Assembly: GCF_010548275.1 (NCBI RefSeq)
Contig: NZ_JAAGLT010000031.1
Coordinates: 1 to 64,000, forward strand
Direction: 5' to 3'
Origin: Streptomyces sp. SID12488
GTDB taxonomy: Bacteria; Actinomycetota; Actinomycetes; Streptomycetales; Streptomycetaceae
Length of the DNA stretch: 64,000 nucleotides
The position numbers were made by a program, and so were the translations under genes. Within the stretch, counting starts at the first letter, position 1. Each line of letters begins with the position of its first letter. Of the stretch, positions 50,906 to 59,709 are shown one piece after another. Under the pieces are notes generated by a model. It made no database searches, was not told the DNA's origin, and saw only the letters and a list, made by a program, of their open reading frames with translations.

Positions 50906-52409
50906 GTTCGCCGAGGATCTCCGGGAGCGGTACGGGCTGGAGTGCCCGCCGCGCTGGGGCACGCCTCGGAACCCTGAGCGGAAGTCGCTGGGGCCGAAGC
51001 TGTGGAAGGTCATGGAGAAGCTCGGCGCCCCGCCGATGCCGTGGCAGAAGTACGTCACGGACGTCGCCCTTGAGCTGGACGAGGACGGGGTGTTCGTCCA
51101 CCGTGAGGCCGGCTTGTCGGTGTCGCGGCAGCAGGGCAAGACTGAGTTGATCCTAGGGCTACAGGTTCACCGGGCGATGGCGTGGCACCGGCAGAACATC
51201 ATCTACGCGGCGCAGGACCGGAACATGGCGCGGCAGCGCTGGGAGGACGAGTTCTGGGAGAAGATCTCAGACTCCGACCTGGTGCGGCGGGCCCGGATCC
51301 GCAAGTCGAACGGCAACGAGAAGATCCTGTGGCCGGCGACCCGGTCGCGCATGGGCATCACCGCGAACACCGAGTCGGCCGGGCACGGGCCCGCCCTCGA
51401 CCTGGGCATCATCGACGAGGCGTTCAAGCACGAGGACGACCGTCTGGAGCAGGCGTTCTCTCCAGCGATGACGACGCGGCCCATGGCTCAGCTGTGGTGG
51501 GCGTCCGCCGGTGGCACGACGAAGAGCGTGTGGCTGAACAAGAAGCGGGCCATCGGGCGGGCGCTGATCGAGGAGGCGTGGAAGACCGGTGTGTGGCCGG
51601 GCGTCTGCTACTTCGAGTGGTTCGCCCCGGAGGACATGCCGCGCGATGACCCGGCGACCTGGTACGCGACGCTGCCCGCGCTCGGCTTCACGGTCACCGA
51701 GGCGGTCATCGCTGCGGAGCTGGTGAAGCTGGATCCGGCAGAGTTCGACCGGGCGTACCTGAACCGGACCCGGAAGCCGACGCCGCCCGTCGACCCGAAC
51801 GTCCCCAAGGGGAAGTGGCCGGGCCTGGTCGACGAGGCCAGCAAGCCGGTGGCGTCCAGCGTCGCTCTGGCCATCGACGTGTCACAGGACCGCAAGCGCG
51901 CGGCGATCAGTGCGGCCTCGCTCCGGCCGGACGGCAAGGTGCACCTGGAGGTCGTGGCGTACCGGACCGGTACGGACTGGGTGGTGCCCGCGGTGGCCCG
52001 GCTGCACAAGCTGTGGAAGCCAGTGGCCGTGGCGGTCGCCGCATCTGGGGCGCCGGCCAGTTCTCTGATCGACGACCTGATCGCGGCGGGCATCGACGTG
52101 CCCAAGGACAAGGAGCATCCGGATCGCGGCGACCTGGCTGTGATGCGGTCCGGGGACATCATCGAGGCGTGCGGTCAGCTGGCCGACGCCATGAACCAGG
52201 GCACGGTCGTCCACCTCGACCAGGTCCCGCTGACCGCCGCCGTCAACGGTGCCCGCACCCGCCGCAACGGCGACGCGTGGACGCTGGACCGCACGAGTTC
52301 CCTGACCGAGATCAGCCCGCTGTGCGCCGTCACGTTCGCCCGGTGGGCGCTGCTGATCCGGGGCCCGCACGTGATCGACGACTACGACATCGCGGACTCG
52401 TTCGCGTGA
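50868..52409 (+). CDS. Terminase large subunit
   Basis: 513 aa. Walker A-like VSRQQGKTELILG (near 86-93), Walker B LDLGIIDEAFKHEDD (near 180), and the nuclease domain beginning with ALAIDVSQDRKRAAI (near 335). This is the packaging ATPase that pumps DNA into the prohead and the nuclease that cuts it, HK97-like class. The start overlaps the small subunit; ATG 50,868 is the first in frame. Confidence 0.93.
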   Translation: MTTTSETWAPPTEFAEDLRERYGLECPPRWGTPRNPERKSLGPKLWKVMEKLGAPPMPWQKYVTDVALELDEDGVFVHREAGLSVSRQQGKTELILGLQVHRAMAWHRQNIIYAAQDRNMARQRWEDEFWEKISDSDLVRRARIRKSNGNEKILWPATRSRMGITANTESAGHGPALDLGIIDEAFKHEDDRLEQAFSPAMTTRPMAQLWWASAGGTTKSVWLNKKRAIGRALIEEAWKTGVWPGVCYFEWFAPEDMPRDDPATWYATLPALGFTVTEAVIAAELVKLDPAEFDRAYLNRTRKPTPPVDPNVPKGKWPGLVDEASKPVASSVALAIDVSQDRKRAAISAASLRPDGKVHLEVVAYRTGTDWVVPAVARLHKLWKPVAVAVAASGAPASSLIDDLIAAGIDVPKDKEHPDRGDLAVMRSGDIIEACGQLADAMNQGTVVHLDQVPLTAAVNGARTRRNGDAWTLDRTSSLTEISPLCAVTFARWALLIRGPHVIDDYDIADSFA

Positions 52410-52422
52410 GGGGAGGCGCGGC

Positions 52423-53637
52423 ATGGGTGCCTGGTCCAGGCTGAAGGGCGCGTTCACCCGCGACGCGCAGATCACGTCCGCCGAGGATCTCCTCGCGCGT
52501 TCCCGCGAGGGGCGCACCAACCGGGTGCACGTCACCAACGAGACGGCGCTGCGGAACTCGGCGGTGTGGGCGTGCCTGCGCCTGCGTGCGGACCTCATGT
52601 CGTCGTTCCCGATCGACGTGTACCGGTACGTCAACGGGATCCAGGTAGAGGTGCCGAAGCCTCCCGTCCTGGTCGCCCCGGGCGGCCTGGAGGTCGGCAT
52701 CAAGGAGTGGGTGTACTCCACGGAGTTCGACCTGGACCGGGGCGGAAACTGCTTCGGAATCATCACCGAGCGGACCGGGGTCATCGGCCCGGACGGGCGC
52801 GGCCTGCCCGGGCGCATCGACCTGGTGGAGCTCGGCGCGGTCACCGTCCGGGGCAACGGTTCGACGATCACCAAGTTCGTCATCAACGGCAAGGAGTACG
52901 AGCCGTGGGAGGTCTGGCACGAGAAGCAGTACACCGTGGCCGGCTGCCCGCTCGGCCTGTCGCCGGTGGCCTACGCCGCGTGGACGATCGAGGAGACCCT
53001 GTCTGCGCAGCAGTTCGCCCGTGACTGGTTCGCCGGCGGGGCGGTGCCGCTGGCCGAGCTGAAGAACACGGCGAAGGTCGTGGACAAGGACAGTGCCCGG
53101 ATCGCGCGCGAGCAGTTCCGGGCCTCCGTCGACAGCTCAGGTCTGTTCGTCCACGGCATGGACTGGGAGTACAAGCCGATCCAGGCCGTCGCCTCGCAGT
53201 CCTCGTTCCTGGAGGCCCGCCAGTACGGGGCGCAGGACATCGCCCGGTTCTTCGGTGTCCCCGGTGACCTGATCGACGTGGCCGTGTCGGGCAGCAGCAT
53301 CACCTACGCCAACATGACGCAGCGCAACCTCCAGTTCCTGATCATGAATCTGGGTCCTGCGGTGGGGCGCCGCGAGGACGCGTTCAGCCGCAAGCTCGTG
53401 TCCGGGCCGCGGTTCGTGAAGCTGAACACCGACGCGCTGCTGCGCATGGACCCCGAAGCCAGGGCCCGCACGATCGGTGCGCGCATCACCAACCGGACGC
53501 TCGCCCCGTCCGAGGCCCGGGCGCTGGAGAACCTGCCGCCCTTCACCGAGGACCAGCTCGCCGAGTTCGACCGGCTGTTCGGCTCACGGTCCGTCCCCGC
53601 CCAGCCCACGACCGCCGTACCGGGAGCACCGTCATGA
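52423..53637 (+). CDS. Portal protein
   Basis: 404 aa, ATG 52,423 with GGGGAGG upstream. HK97-type portal: VTNETALRNSAVWACLRLRADLMSSFPIDVYRY, GNCFGIITERTG, FARDWFAGGAVPLAEL and QYGAQDIARFFGVPGDLIDV. It forms the dodecameric ring through which DNA enters and to which connectors bind. Its end overlaps the protease start. Confidence 0.93.
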   Translation: MGAWSRLKGAFTRDAQITSAEDLLARSREGRTNRVHVTNETALRNSAVWACLRLRADLMSSFPIDVYRYVNGIQVEVPKPPVLVAPGGLEVGIKEWVYSTEFDLDRGGNCFGIITERTGVIGPDGRGLPGRIDLVELGAVTVRGNGSTITKFVINGKEYEPWEVWHEKQYTVAGCPLGLSPVAYAAWTIEETLSAQQFARDWFAGGAVPLAELKNTAKVVDKDSARIAREQFRASVDSSGLFVHGMDWEYKPIQAVASQSSFLEARQYGAQDIARFFGVPGDLIDVAVSGSSITYANMTQRNLQFLIMNLGPAVGRREDAFSRKLVSGPRFVKLNTDALLRMDPEARARTIGARITNRTLAPSEARALENLPPFTEDQLAEFDRLFGSRSVPAQPTTAVPGAPS

Positions 53638-54308
53638 CTACACCCGCGCTCGCCGCCGCTGCGGCCGAACGGGCACAGCACACCACCGCCCGCCGCGACC
53701 GCCCCTCACAGCGGCGCAGCGCCGAGCAGAGCGGGTCCCGCGCCGTGATGCGCGCCAGGCTGTCCGGCGTGCAGCTGCGCGAGGCCGACGGAGGTGGCGG
53801 CACGCTGGAGTTCCTCGGGCACGCCACGGTGTACGAGCAGGCCTACGAGATGTGGGACTACTTCGGCCCGTACACCGAGATCGTCAGCGAGGGCGCAGGC
53901 TCCGAGTCGCTGGCCCGCGCGGACCTCGACGTACCCCTCGTACTCGGGCACGACCAGCTGCGCCGTATGGCCCGCACCACCACCGGCACACTGCTGCTCG
54001 CCGAGGACGGCACCGGCCTGTCCGTCCACGCGCCCGCCCTCGACCCGGGCGACTACGACGTGGCGTACATCGCGCCGAAGCTCCGCGCGGGCCTGGTCGA
54101 CGAGATGTCGTTCGCGTTCCGCATCGAGTCGGGCCAGTGGAGTCCGGACTACACCGAGTACCGGATCAACCGGTACGACATCCACCGCGGCGACGTCGCG
54201 ATCGTCGGCTACGGCGCCAACCCCCACACCGGGGCGAGCATGCGCCAGCAGACCGCGCCGACCAACGGCCGGGCCCGGGCGCTGCTGGAGATCGCTCTCG
54301 CCCGCTGA
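53634..54308 (+). CDS. HK97-type prohead protease
   Basis: 224 aa, ATG 53,634 overlapping the portal stop. S78-like protease with the His motif VPLVLGHDQLRRMA and the Ser motif VDEMSFAFRIES, and the later INRYDIHRGDVAIVGYGANP segment. The N-terminal 35 residues are basic and disordered. It matures the capsid by cutting the scaffold part of the major capsid protein. Confidence 0.9.
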   Translation: MTTPALAAAAAERAQHTTARRDRPSQRRSAEQSGSRAVMRARLSGVQLREADGGGGTLEFLGHATVYEQAYEMWDYFGPYTEIVSEGAGSESLARADLDVPLVLGHDQLRRMARTTTGTLLLAEDGTGLSVHAPALDPGDYDVAYIAPKLRAGLVDEMSFAFRIESGQWSPDYTEYRINRYDIHRGDVAIVGYGANPHTGASMRQQTAPTNGRARALLEIALAR

Positions 54309-54446
54309 CACCCCTGATCTTCCCGCCGTCCGGCGGGAGTTACTGCCCTGCGCTCTGCGCGCACGAGACCACCCGGCGCGATGCCTCGGGTGGCCGTCTG
54401 TCTGGACACGGGGCGCCTGAATCACGACGACGAAAGGACGACGAGG

Positions 54447-55847
54447 ATGACCCTCGCCGAGCTGATCGCCCAGGCGCGCACCGCCCTGGACACGGCGATC
54501 ACCGCACGACAGCAGGAGCAGGACGCGCTGATGGCGCTGCGCTCCGACGACAACCTGACCGAGGACGCGGTCACCGCGCGGGTCGCCACCCGTGACGCGG
54601 CCGACGCCGAGGTCACCCGCCGCCAGGCCGCGCTCGATGGGCTGGAGGCCGAGCAGGTCCGCGAGGACGAGGTGACCGCTCTGCAGGCGCGCACCGTCCC
54701 GGCCGCCCACCGGGCACCGGCCTACGACCGGGTGCACCGGGTGGGTGCCGAGGAGCGCACCTACCGGCCCGACCAGGACCGGCGCGGCGCGGCGTTCGAG
54801 GGTGACGTCGCCGCCGCGTTCATGGGCGACTACGAGGCCCAGGGCCGCCTTGGCCAGCACATGGCTGAGGAGCGTGTGGAGCGTGGCGACCAGCTCGACC
54901 CGCGCACCGGGCAGCGTGCGGCGGGCACGGGCGCGTTCGCGGGCCTGGTCGTGCCGCAGTACCTGACCGACCTGTACGCCCCGGCCGCGGCTGCGCGCCG
55001 TCCGTTCGCGGACTCGTGCCGCCCGCACGACCTGCCCGCGCAGGGCATGACGGTCAACATCTCCCGCATCACGACGTCGACCAGCACCGCGCTGCAGACG
55101 GAGAACGCGGCCGTCTCCGAGACGGACATCGACGACACGCTGCTGCCCATCTCGGTGCAGACCAACGCGGGCCAGCAGACGCTGTCCCGGCAGGCCATCG
55201 AGCGGGGCGCAGGCGTGGAGCCGGTGGTCCTGGACGACCTGTTCCGGCGGTACGCGACGACGCTGGATTCCACGCTCCTCAACCAGGCCACCAACGGCCT
55301 GACCAACGTGGCCACCACCGTCGCCTACACCGACGCCACCCCGACCGTCGCCGAGGCCTACCCGAAGATCATCGAGGGGCTGTCGGGCGTCGAGGCGGCA
55401 CTGCTCGACATGGCGACCGGCGACAACATCGCGGTCATGCACTCACGCCGCTGGTACTGGATGCAGAACGCCATGGCCGCGACCTGGCCCATGATCACGC
55501 AGCCGGGCATCGTGGCGCAGACCCTGGGCGCCAACTACGCCACCACCTACGGCAGCGGAGTACGCGGCGTCCTGCCCAACGGCACCCCGGTCATCGTCGA
55601 CAACAACATCGCCACCACCCTCGGCGGCGGCACCGAGGACGAGATCTACCTGGTGGACCGCCAGGAATGCCACCTGTGGGAGGACCCGAACGCCCCGATG
55701 TACATCCGGGCCGAGCAGCCCAAGGCCGCCAGCCTCGGCGTCCTGATGGTCGTGTACGGCTACTTCGCGTACACCCACGCCCGCTACGCCCACGCCCGGA
55801 AGATCGCGGGCACCGGGCTCATCGCGCCGACGTTCACCGGCGTCTGA
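54447..55847 (+). CDS. Major capsid protein with N-terminal delta (scaffold) domain
   Basis: 466 aa from ATG 54,447 (GAAAGGACG upstream); the open frame from 54,381 is not credible. Residues 1-85 are a coiled coil (LAELIAQARTALDTAITARQQ, VTRRQAALDGLEAEQV), the delta domain removed by the protease. The HK97-like fold follows, with LVVPQYLTDLYAPAAAARRPF, MTVNISRI and a C-terminal FAYTHARYAHARKIAGTGL. No lysine-asparagine chain-mail pair can be judged by eye. Confidence 0.92.
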   Translation: MTLAELIAQARTALDTAITARQQEQDALMALRSDDNLTEDAVTARVATRDAADAEVTRRQAALDGLEAEQVREDEVTALQARTVPAAHRAPAYDRVHRVGAEERTYRPDQDRRGAAFEGDVAAAFMGDYEAQGRLGQHMAEERVERGDQLDPRTGQRAAGTGAFAGLVVPQYLTDLYAPAAAARRPFADSCRPHDLPAQGMTVNISRITTSTSTALQTENAAVSETDIDDTLLPISVQTNAGQQTLSRQAIERGAGVEPVVLDDLFRRYATTLDSTLLNQATNGLTNVATTVAYTDATPTVAEAYPKIIEGLSGVEAALLDMATGDNIAVMHSRRWYWMQNAMAATWPMITQPGIVAQTLGANYATTYGSGVRGVLPNGTPVIVDNNIATTLGGGTEDEIYLVDRQECHLWEDPNAPMYIRAEQPKAASLGVLMVVYGYFAYTHARYAHARKIAGTGLIAPTFTGV

Positions 55848-55854
55848 TCCCTCA

Positions 55855-55892
55855 CCGTGCGGGCCCGCCACGACTCCGGCGGGCCCGCACGG
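55855..55892 (+). terminator. Hairpin after the capsid gene
   Basis: 15-bp perfect arms CCGTGCGGGCCCGCC and complement around an 8-base loop, starting eight bp past the capsid stop. It probably reduces transcription of downstream connector and tail genes relative to the capsid. Confidence 0.75.
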
Positions 55893-55917
55893 TCCACCCA
55901 CGTCTGAGGGAGAGAGC

Positions 55918-56136
55918 ATGAGCGAGGAATCGCAGACCGAGGATCCGATGGTCGCCGCCCTGCTGCGCGAGCGGGAGGGCTACGCCGTGCGCGGCATGGA
56001 CGACCGGACCGACCAGGTCGACGAGCAGCTGCGCCTGCGCGGTGTCGAGCCTCCGGCCGCACAGAACACCCCCACTGCTGCGTCGCGTTCGACACCGCCG
56101 AAGGGCCGCCGGACGCGGGACAGCGAGAAGGCGTGA
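55918..56136 (+). CDS. Small structural-module protein of unknown function
   Basis: 72 aa, ATG 55,918 with GAGGGAGAG upstream. Acidic helical start (MVAALLREREGYAVRGMDDRTDQVDEQLRLRGVEPP), basic end. Proteins with this REREGY..RG..DR..QVDEQLR pattern are common after capsid genes in actinophages; no role known. Confidence 0.65.
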   Translation: MSEESQTEDPMVAALLREREGYAVRGMDDRTDQVDEQLRLRGVEPPAAQNTPTAASRSTPPKGRRTRDSEKA

Positions 56137-56137
56137 C

Positions 56138-56734
56138 GTGGCCAACGAGTACGTCACCCTGGAAGACCTGAAGACCCAGCTCGGCATCGAGGCCACCGAC
56201 GACACCCGCGACGCGCTGCTGGACCGGGCCCGCCGGTCCGCGTCCCGGAGCATCGACAAGACCTGTGGCCGCCGCTTCTGGCTCGACGCGACGGCTGTGC
56301 AGCGCACGTTCAACCCGCGCGGCAGCATCGTGCGCGAGGACGACGGTGACCTGTTCCTCATCGACGACATCGGCAGCGCGGCCGGGCTGATCGTCGAGAC
56401 CGGATCGGGAGCGTCCTGGAGCGCGGTCACCGGATATGAGACGTCCCCCGACAACGCCCTGGCGGACGGCAAGCCGATCACCGGCCTGCTGCGGCCTCTG
56501 GCGACGTGGGGCATCGCGACGACCCGGCTTCGGGTGACCGCCCGGTTCGGCTGGCCGGCCGTTCCGGACGACATCGCCGAGGCCGCGATGATCCAGGCCT
56601 CCCGCCTCTACAAGCGCAAGGACTCCCCCGAGGGCATCATCGGGTCGGCCGAGTGGGGCGTGCGCAACCTCTCCCGCCGGGACCCGGACGTGTGGGCGCT
56701 GATCGAGCCGTACATCCTGCCGGGCTTCGGATAA
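56138..56734 (+). CDS. Head-tail connector (adaptor) protein
   Basis: 198 aa from GTG 56,138. YVTLEDLKTQLGIEATDDTRDALLDRARRSASRSIDKTCGRRFW is the typical start of HK97 gp6-like adaptors; the rest is beta-rich and ends with ASRLYKRKDSPEGIIGSAEWGVRNLSRRDPDVWALIEPY. It closes the portal and joins head to tail. Confidence 0.8.
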   Translation: MANEYVTLEDLKTQLGIEATDDTRDALLDRARRSASRSIDKTCGRRFWLDATAVQRTFNPRGSIVREDDGDLFLIDDIGSAAGLIVETGSGASWSAVTGYETSPDNALADGKPITGLLRPLATWGIATTRLRVTARFGWPAVPDDIAEAAMIQASRLYKRKDSPEGIIGSAEWGVRNLSRRDPDVWALIEPYILPGFG

Positions 56735-56745
56735 GGGGGCGCACT

Positions 56746-57195
56746 GTGCAGATCTCCGCTGTCCGCAACGCCCTCGCCGACGCCGCCCGCGCGGTCGTCC
56801 TGCCCGCCGGTATCGGGAAGCTGACGTCCACCGGCTACGTACCGGACTCGGTGGTCGTCCCCTGTTTCTTCGTCGCCGAGGTCGACATCAACTTCGACAA
56901 GACCATGGGCCGCGGTACGGACGAGCTGATGTTCACCTGCCGCGTGCTGGCAGGCCGCGCGGATGACCGGTCGTCTCAGCGGGTCCTGGACGCGCTGCTG
57001 TCCGGGGCGGGCGTCGCCTCGCTCAAGCAGGCCCTCGAAACGGCCCGGGGCGCCCCGGGCGAGCTGGCCCTCGGGGGCGCGGCCGATGACCTGCACCTGG
57101 AACGGGTGCAGGGCTACCGCTGGTACGAGCACCAGGGATCCAGCTATGTCGGCGCCGAGCTGGCCGTCAAGGTCATCGGAGACGGGAGCACCTGA
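56746..57195 (+). CDS. Connector / head-closure or tail terminator-like protein
   Basis: 149 aa from GTG 56,746. Starts ISAVRNALADAARAVVLPAGIGKLTSTGYVPDSVVVPCFFV and ends VQGYRWYEHQGSSYVGAELAVKVIGDG, a pattern common in actinophage head-tail joining proteins at this position. The exact role (stopper or terminator) cannot be told from sequence. Confidence 0.65.
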   Translation: MQISAVRNALADAARAVVLPAGIGKLTSTGYVPDSVVVPCFFVAEVDINFDKTMGRGTDELMFTCRVLAGRADDRSSQRVLDALLSGAGVASLKQALETARGAPGELALGGAADDLHLERVQGYRWYEHQGSSYVGAELAVKVIGDGST

Positions 57196-57395
57196 TGAAG
57201 GTCCGCATCCTCGCGGGCATGCCCGCCGGCGCCGTCCTGTACGACCGCCCCTGGCCCGCCGAGGGCAGCGAGATCGACGACCTGCCCACAGCGGTCGCCG
57301 CCCACCTGGTGGCGTCCGGCGTCGCCGAGGAAGTCCTCGACCAGCCCCGGCCGCGTGCCCGTAAGAGCAGCAGGAAGGGAGACGGCAGTGAGTAA
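57195..57395 (+). CDS. Small structural-module protein
   Basis: 66 aa, sharing one base with the previous stop. MKVRILAGMPAGAVLYDRPWPAEGSEIDDLPTAVAAHLVASGVAEEV, then a basic tail. Typical small protein between connector and tail-tube genes; unknown role. It overlaps the next start. Confidence 0.6.
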   Translation: MKVRILAGMPAGAVLYDRPWPAEGSEIDDLPTAVAAHLVASGVAEEVLDQPRPRARKSSRKGDGSE

Positions 57396-58125
57396 GACCG
57401 TCCTGCTCAACGTCCGTACCTTCGCGGTCGGTGTCGACCTGACCGGCGTGTCCAACAAGATCGAGTTGTCCTCCGAGGTGGAGGTCAAGGCGACCACGAA
57501 CTACGGCTCTTCGGGCTACAAGGAGGTGGTGGGCGGGCTGGCCTCGGCGGAGATCTCCGGCGAGGGGCAGTGGGAGGCCGGCGACGTGACGAAGGTCGAC
57601 AACGCGGCGTGGGCGCAGCTCGGCGGGGTCGGCCCCTGGTCGGTCAGCGCCAACAACGGCGCGGCCGTGGGCGATCTGGCGTACTTCACCAACGCACTGC
57701 GCGCCGACTACAAGCTGTTCGGCGAGGTCGGCGCGGTCGCGCCCTGGACGTCGTCCGCAAAGTCCGCGTGGCCCCTGGTACGCGGCCAGTTCGCCCACCC
57801 GCCCGGCACCGCGCGCACCGCCACCGGCACGGGCACCGGCCTCCAGGTCGGCGCCGTCGCCCTGAACAAGCGCATGTACGCGGCGCTGCACGTGCTGTCC
57901 GTGGCCGGCACCACCCCGTCGATCACCGCGCGCGTGGAGTCCAGCGTGGACAACACGTTCGCCTCACCGACGACCCGGCTGACGTTCACCGCGGCGACCG
58001 CTGTGGGCGGGCAGATCCTGCGCACGGACGGCACCGCCATCACGGACACCTGGTGGCGCGTCGCCTGGACGATCAGCGGCACCACGCCCAGCTTCCTGTT
58101 CGCTGCCAGCCTCGGCACCGGATAG
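57388..58125 (+). CDS. Major tail protein (tail tube) with C-terminal extra domain
   Basis: 245 aa from GTG 57,388. Residues 1-125 are a tail-tube-like fold (TVLLNVRTFAVGVDLTGVSNKIELSSEVEVKATTNYG). Residues about 150-245 are an added domain (ALHVLSVAGTTPSITARVESSVDN, TFTAATAVGGQILR) seen in tail proteins of actinophages. The first part is clearly related to the next gene (58,195), sharing the spacing VLL...EVE.K..T.Y.S.G.KEV.GGL.S. Confidence 0.75.
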   Translation: MSKTVLLNVRTFAVGVDLTGVSNKIELSSEVEVKATTNYGSSGYKEVVGGLASAEISGEGQWEAGDVTKVDNAAWAQLGGVGPWSVSANNGAAVGDLAYFTNALRADYKLFGEVGAVAPWTSSAKSAWPLVRGQFAHPPGTARTATGTGTGLQVGAVALNKRMYAALHVLSVAGTTPSITARVESSVDNTFASPTTRLTFTAATAVGGQILRTDGTAITDTWWRVAWTISGTTPSFLFAASLGTG

Positions 58126-58194
58126 CCCGCATCCCACCTCTGCCCGGCCGGCCTCGGTCCGGGTTCCTCGCCATGCCCGGAAAGGGGGCCAGCC

Positions 58195-58605
58195 GTGCCC
58201 AAGATGGTTCTGCTCGCCGAGTACCTGTCCATCAACGCCAACGTCCTCAACGAGTACACGAAGAAGGCCGAGCTGACGGTCGAGGTGGAGCAGAAGGACG
58301 TCACCACCTACGCCAGCCTCGGCTGGAAGGAAGTCATCGGCGGCCTCAAGTCCGGTGACCTCGGCTGCGAGTTCCTCAACGACTTCGCCGCGACCAAGCT
58401 GGACGCCATCATGTGGCCGCTGCTCGGCACGGTCGTGCCGTTCGAGGTGCGCTCCGACCAGGCCGCGGTCAGCACGTCCAACCCGAAGTACACCGGCTCG
58501 ATTCTGATCAGCGGCTGGAACCCGATCACCGGGTCGGTCGGTGACGAGGCCACCGTGTCGCTGGGCTTCCCCACCTCGGGGGCCGTGACGAGGGCGACCG
58601 TCTGA
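58195..58605 (+). CDS. Tail-tube-like protein, paralogue of the preceding gene
   Basis: 136 aa from GTG 58,195. MVLLAEYLSINANVLNEYTKKAELTVEVEQKDVTTYASLGWKEVIGGLKSGDLGCEFLNDF follows the first half of the protein at 57,388 throughout. Size and position suit a second tail-tube or tail-completion protein. Its stop overlaps the next start. Confidence 0.7.
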   Translation: MPKMVLLAEYLSINANVLNEYTKKAELTVEVEQKDVTTYASLGWKEVIGGLKSGDLGCEFLNDFAATKLDAIMWPLLGTVVPFEVRSDQAAVSTSNPKYTGSILISGWNPITGSVGDEATVSLGFPTSGAVTRATV

Positions 58606-59111
58606 TGGCCGGCGGGCCGCCGTTCTCCCTCGCCGTGGAGAACGTCGACGGGCTGGCCGCGCTGGTGCGGGCCATCCGCGCCGAGGAAGACGGCAAGGCC
58701 CTGCGCAAAGACCTCGCGAAGAACATGCGCGACGCCCTGCGTCCCGGCGCCCAGCAGGCCAAGGACTCCATCATGGCGATGGTCTCGACGCAGGGCGCCA
58801 TGCCCGCGCTGCGCTCGTCGATCGCCCGGAAGATCCGACCCGAGGTCAAGCTCGGCGGGCACTGGTCCGGCGCCCGCGTGAAGGCCTTCAAGACCAAGAA
58901 CATCCGCGGCTTCCCCAACGCGCCCAAGCGCACGAACAGGGCGTCCGGCTGGCGCCACCCCGTGTACGGCAACCGGAACAACTGGGTCACCCAGCGCGGA
59001 AAGATCGAGTGGTTCGACCGCTCCTTCACCGGCCGCGAAGCCCTCTACAAACAGGCCGTCAACCAGGCCATGGAAGACATGGCCCGGCGGATCGCCGCCC
59101 GGGCCCGATAG
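58605..59111 (+). CDS. Tail component, HK97 gp10-like
   Basis: 168 aa, ATG 58,605. Helical N-terminus (VDGLAALVRAIRAEEDGKALRKDLAKNMRDALRP) and the C-terminal FDRSFTGREALYKQAVNQAMEDMARRIAAR are typical of gp10-family minor tail proteins. Position just before the tail chaperones agrees. Confidence 0.7.
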   Translation: MAGGPPFSLAVENVDGLAALVRAIRAEEDGKALRKDLAKNMRDALRPGAQQAKDSIMAMVSTQGAMPALRSSIARKIRPEVKLGGHWSGARVKAFKTKNIRGFPNAPKRTNRASGWRHPVYGNRNNWVTQRGKIEWFDRSFTGREALYKQAVNQAMEDMARRIAARAR

Positions 59112-59120
59112 GAGCAAGCC

Positions 59121-59531
59121 GTGTACCTGGTCTACCAGCCCGAGGGCAGCGAAGAACCGCAGCGCTGGAAGTACAACCCCAAGAAGCTCATGTCGGCCGA
59201 GCGAGAGATGCTGGAGCGGCGCACCGGGAAGAACTTCACCGAGTTCACCCAGGACGTCATGAAGGGCAACAGCCTGTGTCGGCGCGCGCTGCTGTTCATG
59301 TACCTCAAGCGCGTGCACCCGGGCGTGAAGTACGAGGACGTCGACTTCGCATGGGACGAACTCACTTTGGAGCACTCCAAGGGTGAGCTGCGCGAGATGC
59401 GCAAGAGCGTCGTCGACTCCGTGCCCGCCGCGCAGCTGGACGCGGTCCTGGCCAAGCTCGACGAGGAGATCGACGAGGCGTTCGAGGACCCTGACGAGCA
59501 GGGAAAAGCGAGTCTGCCGATCGCCGGATGA
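59121..59531 (+). CDS. Tail assembly chaperone G
   Basis: 136 aa from GTG 59,121. YNPKKLMSAEREMLERRTGKNFTEFTQDVMKGNSLCRRALLFMYLKRVHPGVKYEDVDF is the usual actinophage tail-chaperone pattern. Near the 3' end the slippery heptamer GGGAAAA stands in the right phase; a -1 shift there continues into the frame of the gene at 59,528 to give a longer GT protein. It acts on the tape-measure protein during tail assembly. Confidence 0.82.
   Translation: MYLVYQPEGSEEPQRWKYNPKKLMSAEREMLERRTGKNFTEFTQDVMKGNSLCRRALLFMYLKRVHPGVKYEDVDFAWDELTLEHSKGELREMRKSVVDSVPAAQLDAVLAKLDEEIDEAFEDPDEQGKASLPIAG
59501..59507 (+). other. Programmed -1 frameshift site (G_GGA_AAA)
   Basis: In the G frame the bases read CAG GGA AAA GCG, that is G_GGA_AAA in X_XXY_YYZ phase. 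After a one-base slip the next codons read AGC GAG TCT GCC GAT CGC CGG ATG, without a stop, straight into the short frame ending at 59,683. The G stop lies 22 bases after the site. Confidence 0.75.
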
Positions 59532-59683
59532 GGCGACTCGGCGACGCCGCGCACCTGCTCGGGATCAAGGGCAGGGACTGGGACACCTTCACCGTCGAGG
59601 AGACGGACACCTACCTGGGCTGGCTGGACGCCTACGCCGAGGCGCAGCAGAAAGCCAACGAGAAGCTCAAGTCGGGGCGATGA
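59528..59683 (+). CDS. Tail assembly chaperone T part (expressed by -1 frameshift)
   Basis: 51 aa if started at ATG 59,528, but more likely made as the extension of G: 129 codons of G plus 58 in this frame give a protein of about 187 aa. RRLGDAAHLLGIKGRDWDTFTVEETDTYLGWLDAYAEAQQKA is the typical T-like tail. ATG overlaps the G stop. Confidence 0.75.
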   Translation: MRRLGDAAHLLGIKGRDWDTFTVEETDTYLGWLDAYAEAQQKANEKLKSGR

Positions 59684-59709
59684 CGCCCCCTGTCATCAGG
59701 GGGTGAGTC

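Noticed and set aside
53706..55442. 578-codon minus-strand open frame
   Set aside because: Antisense to protease and capsid genes, both clearly recognised.
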